Origin: Dipteris shenzhenensis | Lineage: Eukaryota; Polypodiophyta; Polypodiopsida; Gleicheniales | Assembly: GCA_047967505.1 (NCBI GenBank) | Contig: CM106539.1 | Length of the DNA stretch: 64,000 nucleotides | Direction: 5' to 3' (one strand) | Shown here: one piece after another, positions 44,952 through 55,370 of the stretch | Layout of the letters: each line of letters begins with the position of its first letter | How positions within the stretch are numbered: position 1 is the first letter of the stretch | Position numbers and translations under genes: made by a program | Notes under the pieces: model-generated | The model's input: only the letters and a program-made list of their open reading frames with translations | Database searches by the model: none | Told to the model about the DNA's origin: nothing

Positions 44952-46271
44952 CATGCAACTGTATCTGAACCCCAATCTCATAAAATAGTCCAGCTGCAAT
45001 GTTGACTTCACATACCTCAGTATGTGTCTAGCCGCATCCAAATGTGGTTTCCTTGAAGCCTACATAAACTGACTTACCAACCCAACAACATAGCTCAAAT
45101 CTGGCCTGGTAATACTCATATAAATCAAACTTCCTACTATGCGTCTATACATAGCAGGGTCTTCTAGAAGCTCACTTGCATCTGTGCTCAGATTCACATT
45201 CTGCTCCAAAGGAACTGAAATAGGCTTACAGCCTATCATCCCATATTTGGACAGCATGTCCAATCCATACTGCCTTTGCAAGAGCCATATCCCACTTATG
45301 GATCTAATCACCTCAATGCCCAAGAAGCAAGGCAGCTCTCCCAAATCCTTCATCTCAAACTTCTGCTTCAATAGCATTTTCACATGAAGGATATCTTCAT
45401 CGCTATCACCTATGATGATCAAATCATCAACATAAATGACAAGCAGCATAATGCCTTTCTCTGTTTTTCTCACATAAAGTGAGAAATCTACCTTGGAAAT
45501 CTGAAAGCCAATAGTGACAAGATACTATCCTATCTTGTCAAACCATGCTCTGGGTGCTTGCTTCAAGCCATACAAGGCTTTCTTGAACCTACAAACAAAC
45601 TCAAGATGAACATCATGCACATAACCTAGTGGTTGCTCCATATAGAGCTCTTCTTGCAAATCACCATGCAAGAAGGCATTCTTTACATCCATCTGATGTA
45701 AAGACCATCCATTTGATGCAGCCATTGCAATGACTGCTCTTAAAGTTACCATCCTTGCAACCGAACTGAATGTTTCTTCATAATCAATGCCATATGTCTG
45801 TGCATACCCCTTGACAACTAATCTTGCCTTGTATCTGCTCACAGAACCATCTGCATTGTGCTTCACCTTATAAACCCACTTGCAGCCAATTGCATTCTTG
45901 TCTTTAGGCAAAGGCACCAATTCCCATGTAGCATTTGCTTCTAAGGCATCCATTTCTTCATCCATGGCTTTCTCCCATTTTTATTTTTCCATGGCTTGCT
46001 CAAAAGAAGTGGGTTCTAGTTCATGTATCACTTTGACCATATAGGCATAGTGAATGGCTATAAATCCATCATATTTCAATCTATCCACAGGATATTTAAC
46101 TCTAGTAGACCTGCGCAAAATAGGCTCACTACCAGGTGCTCTCAAAACATCCCTTGTCTTCCTTACTCCAGGTGTAACAACTGAAGGAATAACCAACTCA
46201 TCATCAAGGCTCTGTTCTGAGCCTTTGGATTCACCATCCACATAAGAGTGACTTGCATTCACATCAACCAT
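44952..46271 (-). pseudogene. E9 reverse transcriptase and truncated RNase H
   Basis: 46271-45981 is the acidic pre-RT linker (RRSTRVKYPVDRLKYDG), ending in TAA. 45965-45525 holds RT motifs (NAIGCKWVYKVKHNADG, QMDVKNAFLHGDLQEELYME, YGLKQAPRAWFDKIG) and ends at a TAG for the usual Gln. 45473-45060 carries YVDD (45435-45424) and SLIYMSITRPDLSY. Past one more TAG (45062-45060) the frame runs on through ASRKPHLDAARHILRYVK to SCM at 44952, where the sequence is cut. Confidence 0.9.
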
Positions 46272-46549
46272 GGGCTGATCTACTTTCCCTTTCCCTTTTG
46301 TGATACTTGCATACCACTACCTGCATTGCTTTGAGGAGATTCTCCTAATCTCCATGGCGAAGTATGTGAACCACTGCTAGAGGACACTAGAGGTCCACTA
46401 ATATTTTGTGATTGCTACTGTGAATTCTGTGCAACATTAACATTTTGTGCATCTACATCATCAATCACATTTACTGGTTTATACCAGTTGCTCATCTCAT
46501 CAAAAACAACATTTCTGCTCACTCTAAACTTACGAGTAAAAGGGTTATA

Positions 46550-47770
46550 GCATCTATACCCTTTCTGCTATAGAGAATAACCAATAAAGATGCACTTCTC
46601 AGCTTTTGGATCCAACTTGGATATCAACTCATCTGGCACATGAACATAGGCAATGCAACCAAAAACTTTCAAATGAGAAATATCTGATTTCCTACCAGTA
46701 TACCTCTCCTCTAGCGTCATGCCATATATTGTTGTAGTGGGAGTCCTATTCATTATGTAGACTGCTATAGCAACTGTTTCAGCCCAATAATAATCTGGTA
46801 GATCTTTTTCGTTTGAGCATGGCACAAGATACCTCTCCAATATGCTTGTTTTTTCTTTCTGTAAGTCCATTTTGTTGTGGGGTATGACTGCATGAATATT
46901 GCTGCTTTATGCCATGATCTTGCAGGAACCTTGCAAACTCATTTGAGAGGTACTCTCCCCCTCCATTTGACCTTAGGCATTTTATTTGCAAGCCTATTGC
47001 TTTCTCAACCATAGCTTTAAAAGCTTTGAGATGTCCAAACACTTCACTTTTCTTTTTCATAAAATACACCCAAACTTTTCTGCTATAGTCATCAATAAAA
47101 GTGACAAAATAATGATAGGCTCCAATAGATGCAGCTTTAGTAGTCCACACATCAGAGTGGATTAATTCCAATGGCCTCTTACTCTCTTGAACATGTCTAG
47201 GAAATGGTTTCCTTGCCTGTTTTCCAAATTGGCAGGCTCCACATACCTTATGCATTTCTGCAACCTTGAACTTATGCAATCTTACAACAATATTTTGGGC
47301 CTGCATTAATTTAAGTCACTGTACATTAACATGACCAATGCATTTATGCCAGATATCAATATCTGCAACTACACTGGTCCCATGTGCAAACATTGCTACA
47401 CTCAATTCAGGCATGTCCACATGCAATGTAAGCATCCTGCCCTTCTTCTTCCCTTTTGCTATCAAGCGACCTTTATTTTCTATATCCTCAACAAAGCATC
47501 CATGAGGATTAAATCTGACCTGTAAGCCCTGCTCAACCATTTGACCAACAGAAACCAGGTTCTTGGTGATATTCAGGACATGAAATACATCAGACAGGTA
47601 TTTCTTTCTCCCATCCTGCATAGACAAATAAATTTTACCAATCTACACAATAGGATGTGCAGTATCATCACTAGTCTCCACAAATCCTGGTCTTTTTATT
47701 TTCCTTGCATCTTGCATTCATTCTGCATGACCTGTCATGTGGTTTGATGCACCTGAGTCAATATACCACA
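46550..47770 (-). pseudogene. E9 protease end and integrase
   Basis: The protease site WYIDSGASNHM (about 47770-47738) is intact, unlike in E1. 47627-47316 gives the rest of protease and the pre-integrase His motif (IWHKCIGHVN). 47306-46779 has CGACQFGKQ, HSDVW (first Asp), LRSNGGGEY where the second catalytic Asp has become Asn, and Glu in NGLTERKNK. A shift near 46800 leads to 46870-46568 (MNRTPTTTIYGMT, HLKVFGCIAYVH), closing with a TAG near 46568. It is catalytically dead. Confidence 0.9.
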
Positions 47771-48778
47771 CATCATTGCTTTCTTCTACACTTGTCACAA
47801 AATTGGTCATGTGTTGCACCATAAACAAATGCTCATTTCTGTCATCACCCTGTCTACAAGAGGATGCATAATTGCCTTGCTGCAATTTTCCATTCATGAT
47901 GTCATTCTGCTTTTTATAGCAGTCTTTAGCCATATGACCCATTTTACCACAGTAGTAGCATTCAACATTGTTGTTTGCATTTTGGCCTCTCTACCATCCA
48001 CCACGACCTCTTTGGCTGTCTCTAAAGTTACCACGTCCTCCTCCATAGGATTGGTTTTCTTGAGTATGCTACATATCTAATTTTTGCCAGGGCCTCCAGA
48101 TCAGCCTACTCTACCTCTGCCTCTACCTCTTCCAGCATTTGAGTAGAAGATAGTTTCTTTTGAAGTTCCTCCTGAGAAAGATGCACCACCATTTCTCTAC
48201 TCTTCAGAAATTAGAAGAGCAATCAAATCCTCAAAATCAAGAAATTTTTCATGGACGGCAATGGATGTACGGAATTGTGCATAATCCTTTCCTAGACCAT
48301 TCAAGGTCACATAAACTAAATCATCATGTTCCATTGGCGACCCAATGGAAGCAAGTACATCTGCAATCTTGTTCACCTTCATGTGGTAGTCATTGATGCT
48401 CATATTTTCTCTCTGCATATTATGCAACTCCTGCTTGAGCTACATTTTCTTGGCTTGCGTATTTGTGCTGTACATTTTTGTCAAAGTATCCCATGCCTCC
48501 TTTGGCATGCTTACATCCTGAATATGCACAATCATAGAATCTGAAATATTGATAGACAGCCAGTACATAACTTTTTTAGCGCTCTCATGCCATCCTTTAC
48601 ATGCGTGCAACTCCTCTTGATTGGGAACATTAGGAATAACGGGTTCTTGTTCAGCTCCAATAATGAACTCCCAATAGCCTTTTTCCTTAAGAAAATTCGT
48701 CATTCTAAACTTCCATGCTTGGAAGTTGTTCTTGTCAAGCTTTTTAGTGACTATCTGTGAAAGAGCATCAAACGCCAT
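47715..48778 (-). pseudogene. E9 copia gag, one premature TAG and a damaged linker
   Basis: The ATG at 48778 reads MAFDALSQIVTKKLDKNNF and is open to a TAG at 48442-48440, where E1 has CAG (Gln). The frame goes on through LKQELHNMQRENMSINDYH to about 48197. The Gly/Arg-rich linker (48180-48000) has stops and shifts, and the knuckle (CYYCGKMGHMAKDC, about 47958-47917) and the run into protease are open again. Confidence 0.88.
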
Positions 48779-49307
48779 TACAAAACACTACAAAATATTC
48801 TGTCACTGCAAAAAACACAACCTCTGCCTCACAAGGGCAAATCTGCGAAATTGATGAAAGTGGTATTTGACCACATAGTCACTTCCTAGTGACGATTTTG
48901 CATCAACAGGCAATAAGAATGATTCTGTCACTCCCAATATCTCTATGCACAGGCATACGATGTAATTTCTACAGCAACTTTTCACCAGCCTGCAGAACAG
49001 TGGTCGAACAGCAAAAACAAGGCACTTTTCTAAGTGCCTGCCGAAAACTTCCGCCACCAAAATGGGCCTCGAAATGGCCTCGAATCGCGAAGGGCATCCC
49101 AATCTGAGACAGTGCATTCTTGCATATATTGCCCTCTCGCCGCACCGCAAAGGGCATCCCAATCTGAGACAGTGCACTCTTGCACTTTCTGGCTGTGCTA
49201 CTTGTAGAGATTTGCTCCCAAACTTGAAAAAGAAAAGCAACACTGATCCTCTTACCAAGACACCACAAACTTGGTTTGCTTTCTTGAGCTGCTTACCACG
49301 AACCGAC

Positions 49308-49318
49308 CTCTGATACCA
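49308..49318 (-). other. E9 primer-binding site
   Basis: TGGTATCAGAG on the minus strand, next to the LTR end; initiator-tRNA-Met type. Confidence 0.9.
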
Positions 49319-49674
49319 TGTGGAGAGTGGGAGAGAGGTAAGGAGTCTCACTTGTAGCTTTCTCACATACACAATGGGGGAATACACACAAAGCTGGAGG
49401 CTGAAAACAGTTTTCCTCTTCTTAGTTGTGAAAGCCAAAAGAACTCTCTCTCAATACAAAAGGAATAGGTGAACCCTATATGTGGGTCTCAAACCAAACT
49501 CAGCTAACCTAGGTGGCATACTAACTGAGCCACTAACTAGAGTACATAAAGATAGCTATCATCCAGCTATTATTCATGGGCGGTGTAACAACCACATCTG
49601 TAGCTAACAAGTCAGTGACATAAATGTACAACGGTCACCCTAGCATATCACGAGTGGAGCTCGATATCTCAACA
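49319..49674 (-). repeat. E9 5' LTR (356 bp)
   Basis: In element sense TGTTGAGATATCGAGC to CTCTCCACA. It matches the E1 LTR throughout. Its outer edge touches E10 repeats. Confidence 0.92.
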
Positions 49675-50279
49675 CAATCTCCATAATCCATGAGAGGAAT
49701 GGCACGAGTGCTAATCTCCACAGTCCATGAAGGGAATGACACTAAACAAATTTCCATGAATGCATGGAGATTGGCACTAGTGCCATTCTCCTTTTTTGCA
49801 GGGACGAAATGGCACTAGTGCAAATTTCCACCTTGAGATTGTGATTGGTCCTTGAATGGGACTAGTGCCAATCCACTACATGCAAGGGGGACTGGCTCTA
49901 GTGCCATTATTCTCTTTCAACAAGGGAGAGTGGCAATAGTGCTCAGTTCCCATTGTAGTGCCATTGTTCCTAGCAGAAGGACACTTGACACTACTACAAT
50001 TCCTCTCTTGCCCATGCCATGAGTATAATGTCACTAATACCACTCTAACCTTGCAATAGGGGGAGTGGCACTAGTGCCATTCTCCACAAACTGATAGGGA
50101 GTTGGCACAAGTGCTAATGTCCTCAAACTTCCATATGGATTAGAAATGTTATCAATCTCCATGTGACTGTGCAGAGAATGTCACCAATGCTAATCCCAAT
50201 ATGGGGTTGCATGACATTGCTGCCAATCTCCACAATCAGTGAGAGGAATGGTATTGGTACTTCCATGCACAGGACATAG

Positions 50280-50612
50280 TTAAAACTTCAAAACTACTAT
50301 ACAGGTAGAATTGAATCGGAATAGAAAGAGACTATGAAAGATCACTGTATATAGATTTTCAAAGGCAAAAACTGTAGTCACAACTGCCTGCAAAAACTTT
50401 CTATTTCCATTTTGTCTTGGAAACACAACAAGATCATCTTGAGGCTTGCAAAAGCCTTTACAATGGTTCACCCATAGTCCACTAACTGCCAGACTGATAA
50501 CATCATTGCAAAGACAAATCCCAAGGTAGTGGTCTTGCCAAACCCTTTTCACCCAATATATAATGTAAAAGGGATGATGACTTATCAGGGTGGTAACCGG
50601 GTGGTGAAACAC
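50280..50612 (-). CDS. Unrecognised 110-codon ORF in the E10 core
   Basis: The frame fills the only non-repetitive part of E10. The predicted product has an aromatic N-terminus, a central LWVNHCKGFCKPQDDLVVF stretch and a hydrophobic end. I recognise no family. It may be a captured fragment or a chance ORF, and the coding potential is doubtful. Confidence 0.2.
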   Translation of the reverse strand: MFHHPVTTLISHHPFYIIYWVKRVWQDHYLGICLCNDVISLAVSGLWVNHCKGFCKPQDDLVVFPRQNGNRKFLQAVVTTVFAFENLYTVIFHSLFLFRFNSTCIVVLKF

Positions 50613-50899
50613 CCCTCAACAAGTTCCTATCTATATCTCAAATGTGGGCTATTATCTAAAAATTGGTCTAGCCTTCAATGTGGAAATTGGCACTAGCACC
50701 ATTCTGCCCCTACAAAAAGGGAAATGCCATCGGTGCCAATCTCCATGCTTTCATGGGAAATTTGTTTAGTGTCATTCCTCTCCTAGATTGTGGAGATTGG
50801 CACCAATGGAATTCCTCTCATGGATTGTAGAGATTGGTGCCAATGTCATTCCTCTCATAAATCTCTACAACCCCTTATTGGGATTGGCCTTAGTGCCAT

Positions 50900-50904
<5 letters not shown>

Positions 50905-50935
<31 letters not shown>
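50905..50935. repeat. (AC)n microsatellite
   Basis: An uninterrupted AC run follows GCCATTCT within E10. Confidence 0.95.
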
Positions 50936-50937
<2 letters not shown>

Positions 50938-51054
50938 GAGATTGATACCATTGCTAATCCGCATGGAAGTTTGTGTCAATTTCAATCCCTTGCCATGTTA
51001 ACCAAAGAGGAGAATGCCAGTTTCACCACCTACTAGGATGTAGAACCCATTAGT

Positions 51055-52920
51055 CAAATAAGCAAAATTTGATGGGAAGAAAGGACAAGATCTAGATAGC
51101 CATGTCGGACCCATTTGAGACCCGTTGGATTGCTAGCAACTTTCGGGCGCTCACTGATAAAGTGAAGAAAGAACAATTCACAACTACCTTTGAGGGTAAG
51201 GCAATGAATTGGCTATGCAATATGGCCTTGCTAATTTTCTAGATTATGATAGTTTAAAAGATGCATTTCTAAATAAATTTAGAAAAGAAAAGACTCTAGA
51301 AGCAGTGTGAGTTTAGAAATTTGAACTAGAGGCTAGCCGGCCCACAAAGTCCTTTTGAAGAGCAACTTGGTGATTACTTTTGCAAAGGATTGAACAGAGA
51401 ATTGCAGACTACACGGCAGGAAGAGACCAGTTGGTAGCAGCAAATGACTTCAACAACTTGGTGGATGCAGCCAAAAGAGATGAGGAGATGTGGATAGCTC
51501 AAAAAATCAAAGAAAGGAAAGAAGAAAAAAGCCCATGACTTTGACATAGATTTAGACACCGAAACTAATTCCAATGTAGAGGATGAGGGCAGTGATGACT
51601 TAGAGTCCAACAGCTCTAATGAAGATTTCAAAGAGGAAGAGCCTAGTAGAAGCAAAAAGAGGAAAAAGGTAAGAAGAAAAAGGCCAAGATTAAAATCCAA
51701 AGAACAAAAAGAAAGATGACAAGAGCTCAAACAAAGTCTCTAGATTAGAACAAATGATCAAGGAACAATTACGAAATCTTAGGTTATCACCCAACAAGGG
51801 TAGGATTTATTGTCACTACTGTGGTAAAGATAATCATGACAAAGAGAAGCGTTGGTACAACCCAAACTTCAGAGGAAGGGTACCCCCTCACATTCAAGCA
51901 GTAAACAATGTCCACCACTAGAAGTCAATCGAATTGGAGTGGGAGGACCAATGCAGCAAAGATTCAATGCCATTGCACCAAGAAGACAAAACAACTAGAA
52001 TTGGGGAGCTCAACAAAGACCCAACATGAATCAAGCATGTACTTACTATGGTGTGGATGGCCACAAATAAGGTCCATAGTGTGAATGATAGTGTAAGCAT
52101 AAGGAGGAGAGAAGCATTTGAATTGTGCACTACAATGCAAGAGGAAACCCAAATCCCCCAGCCTACCACCACTAGGAGTTAACATGGTGTTTCTCACTCA
52201 TATTGATGAATCGACATAGCCAATGCAGCGAAAGCATACTGTCAAAATAGTCCATAAAAAAAACGAAGCTAGTTATTTTCAGAAGTGGAACATGGACGCA
52301 CATAATGCAAAAAGAAGGAGGATGTGCTTGCAACTGAAAAGGAAGTGTATGCAATGGCAGTAACAAGGTCCAAAGATGGTGGTAACAAGGTCCAAAGGTA
52401 AACAACCACTCCCAAGTTTGGGGGAATCTCTTATGAGTTCAATTCAGCCAATTGATTGGACTAAACAACAAAAGATTAGAAACAAAGCCTTAGAGCAAAT
52501 CCTCAGATCATGCGGCCAATGAAGCAAAGGAAGCTCACATACACAAAACAGGAAAACCAAAAGTGGATCCGAGTCCCAACTACACAGTTGTCCGACTTCA
52601 AGCTCCCAATAGTATTACCGACAATTAATGAGGAGACCGTTCATGCAAAAGATGCTAGAGCCTCACAATTGCCATGACAAATAAACACATCACTTAGACA
52701 TCCATATCATTAGGAACAACAAGAGCACAATCAACCACATCAAATAGATGCCCCGAAGGCACAGATTCTTACTCCACTCTAACAGAAATCAGAGAGTAAT
52801 CAAAAGGTCGAGAGAGCTATAGCCGACACCCAGTAATAAATTTGACAAGGGATATACCTCACATGCATGACAACAGTCTAATCTTGAAAAAGGACACTGC
52901 CCCCACAGGTCAACAAATGA
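51055..52920 (+). pseudogene. E11 gypsy gag, heavily decayed
   Basis: The typical entry KFDGKKGQDLDSHV (about 51067) is followed, after shifts, by KKEQFTTTFEGKAMNWL and FEEQLGDYFCKGLN, the Retrotrans_gag core. A charged Lys/Glu/Asp stretch follows (51490-51720), then one knuckle, CHYCGKDNHDKEKR (51811-51852), whose last Cys is now Arg. Beyond 51900 only scattered frames remain up to an acidic stretch before protease. Confidence 0.7.
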
Positions 52921-53079
52921 TAGTCCATCTGATGCCTTCTTTAGGGAATTACTGCACTCCAAAGTCCAAATTACCTTGGGTCAACTACTAAATTTGGTAC
53001 CTGCATTTAAGGCCCAATTATTCTGACTTTTACAAAATGACAATCTCCCTAAGGCACTAGAAGAAATGCTCAAGAAGGA

Positions 53080-53625
53080 AGAAGAGGAAGTTGCAGATAT
53101 CGACACTCAATTGTGGAAGAGGTGGATTACAGAATACCCACAATTGATATACTGTACAAGCAACAAATAATTCATAGTGTACTTATTGATGGAGGTTTTG
53201 GAGTAAACATATTGTCTGAAGAATTGTTCAAGAAATTATGTTGTAATGAATTAGCTCCAATCCCATTCCAAGTAAGAATGGCTGATCAAAGGAGGATTCA
53301 GCCACTTAGCATTCTCAGAGGCCAAGAACAACACAGGGGGATTAAGCTTCACTACTATCACATTTGTTGTACTTCAAATGGAGGAAAGAGACAACTCCTA
53401 CTCCATGCTCCTCGGAAGGCCTGGGCTCAGGGCTGTGGGCTCAGGGCTGCCAAAGTAAAACAAGATTGGGGAGTGAAGAGAATTGCAATCAAAAAAGGTA
53501 AGAAAAATCTTGAGGTCTCTCTGACAATAAAGAAAAATTTCCCTCGCCATATGCAACCATTGCATGCAGAAGGTGTGAACATGGTAGCTGAATTAGAGGA
53601 AGATGAAGAGAAAATGTTCCTTTGA
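53080..53625 (+). pseudogene. E11 aspartic protease region
   Basis: The frame from 53113 reads VLIDGGFGVNILSEE (about 53180-53225), the retropepsin active-site block of plant gypsy elements (Asp in IDGG, usually IDGGSGVNI). Flanking words (PTIDILYKQQIIHSVL; NELAPIPFQVRMADQRRIQP) agree. The frame stays open to 53625 with a basic tail. Confidence 0.7.
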
Positions 53626-54019
53626 AGAAATCCATCAGTTGTATCTCTAGTTGAGGTAGATGTGCTGAGCATTATGGAGCAATATATCAGTCCAAACCAT
53701 AGCATTATGATCCTACTATCCCAACCACATAGGCACACAAAATCAGAAAGAAGTTAGATACAGATCAGTCACATTGAGGATGATACCTTGTAGGACAGTC
53801 CCAAAACACGGCCATTATTGAAGCATCTAAGAAACAATTTGAAGAACATATGAATAGAACTGCAAGAGTAAAAGAGGATGACTTAGAGGAGATGAACCTT
53901 GGGGATTGTCATCAACCACAAACAGTGCTTGTAAGCACTGGGCTTTAGAAGCCATTCAAAGAATAGCTTAGAAATTTGCTATTGGAATTTAAAGATGTGT
54001 TGCATGGCACTATACTGAT

Positions 54020-55350
54020 ATGAAAGGGGTAGATCCTACATTTTGCCAACATAGGTTCAACCTAAAAAAAGATGCAATTCCAGTGATCCAGCAAAAGTAC
54101 ATAATGAACCCCAACTATGCCAAACAAGTAAAAGAGGAGCTAGATAAACTACTCAAAGTTGGATTCATATATCCATTGGATCATGTCACATGGTTGTCAC
54201 CAATTGTCATTGTTTTAAAAAGAATGGCAAACCAAGAATATGTGTGGACTATAGAAAGCTGAATGCTACAACAATTACTGATCCATTCCCACTCCCATTT
54301 TGTGCCTCACATTCCTAGATGCGTTTTGTAGGTCATGAAATCTATAGTTTTTTTTATGGATTCAACGTATATAATCAGATCAAAATGGCCTCAAAAGACA
54401 AGGATAAAACAACATTTGTAATTGAGTGGGGAGTCTTTGCATCTAATGTAAAGACATTTGGACTCAATAATGCACCACCAACTTTCCATAAGTACATCCA
54501 GGAAGTATTTATAGAATACTTAACAAGTTTATGCAAGTATTTTTGGATGATTTCTCAGTATTTGGCAAAGACATGAGCACCTTGATCCCCTCTGACTATG
54601 CTTTGAAAAGTGTGGGCTGGCTAGGCTGAGCCTCCACCCTGCTAAATGTGCATTTGCTGTCAAAAGAGGAGTCCTTTTAGAACATATCATATTTGAACAA
54701 GGAATGGAAATTGATCCCAAGAAGGTATCAGTGATACAAAAGGCAAACCCTCCAAAGACTGTTAAACAATTACAAAGATTCATTGGTCAAATCAAATGGC
54801 ATTATAGATTTTTAAGATACTTATCTAAAATATCCTATCCACTAACCAAGCTAACAAGAGAATTAGAACCATATGTATGGGGGAAAGAACAACAAGAAAC
54901 CTTTAATATCTTGAAGAAGATGTTAGTAATAGCACCCACACTCCAGCTACCTGATTGCACAAAGTGGGTGGAGGCTATAGCCCTCAAAGACAACAAAGCA
55001 AAATCTATTGCATGGTTTCTATACCACAATGTTATCACAAGATTTGGTGTCCCTATTGAAGCTGTGTCAGACAAGGGGACACACTTCATCAACAAGACAA
55101 TCAAAGCCACAAAACTACATATGTTCCTTCACAAGAAATCAACAGCTTACCCACAAGGGAATGGTCAGGCTGAAAGTACAAACAAAAGCATGAAGAAAAT
55201 CTTAAGGAGGACAGTGGCTAACAACCCTACAGATTGGGATCACAAGTTAGATTTAATATTATGGGCACTGAGAACAGCCTACAAGGTGGCTACAGGTCTC
55301 GACTGGTATATGGATGTGAAGTTGTAGTTCCAATGAGGAAGCCAAAGAGA
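54020..55350 (+). pseudogene. E11 reverse transcriptase fused by deletion to integrase
   Basis: 54020-54262 gives the RT start (PTFCQHRFNLKKDAIPVIQQ, ELDKLLKVGFIYPL). 54319-54576 gives NQIKMASKDKDKTTFVIEWG and GLNNAPPTFHKYIQ. The catalytic block VFLDDFSVFG is present only in a neighbouring frame (about 54537-54570) because of a shift. 54704-55327 reads through the RT thumb (KQLQRFIGQIKWHYRFLRYL) into LVIAPTLQLPDCTK and then at once into integrase (NVITRFGVPIEAVSDKGTHF; PQGNGQAESTNK). RNase H, the integrase zinc finger and its first Asp are gone. A shift after GLDWYMDVKL hides YGCEVVVPM. Confidence 0.85.
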
Positions 55351-55370
55351 AGCATCACTCCATTTCAGGC

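Larger units (their letters stand above)
44952..49674 (-). mobile_element. E9: Ty1/copia LTR retrotransposon, 3' end missing
   Basis: Minus strand, same family as E1. It has the 5' LTR (49674-49319), primer site, gag, protease, integrase and RT, and stops at 44952 inside RNase H, exactly where the E8 3' LTR ends. The lost 3' part is not found left of E8, so the junction is more than a simple insertion of E8 into E9. Confidence 0.92.
49675..50990. mobile_element. E10: foldback-like cluster of inverted short repeats
   Basis: Blocks of words around GGCACTAGTGCC, CAATCTCCA and TGAGAGGAATGG occur in both orientations. Block X (49675-49845) reappears inverted at about 50660-50830, and block Y (50105-50270) inverted at about 50805-50990. 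The order X-Y-core-X'-Y' is not a simple hairpin. The core (50275-50640) lacks these words. An (AC)15-like run lies at 50905-50935. It resembles foldback elements, but no transposase is seen. Confidence 0.6.
51055..55370 (+). mobile_element. E11: Ty3/gypsy retrotransposon remnant
   Basis: Gag, protease, RT and integrase traces run in gypsy order (IN after RT) on the plus strand. LTRs and primer site were not identified; the left side runs into E10 repeats. Gag, PR and RT resemble the Tat/Athila-like branch in wording, not closely enough to E4 for the lineage to be called. Confidence 0.75.

Noticed and set aside
53427-53738. Minus-strand frame opposite the E11 protease region
   Set aside because: Antisense shadow of the gypsy frame.
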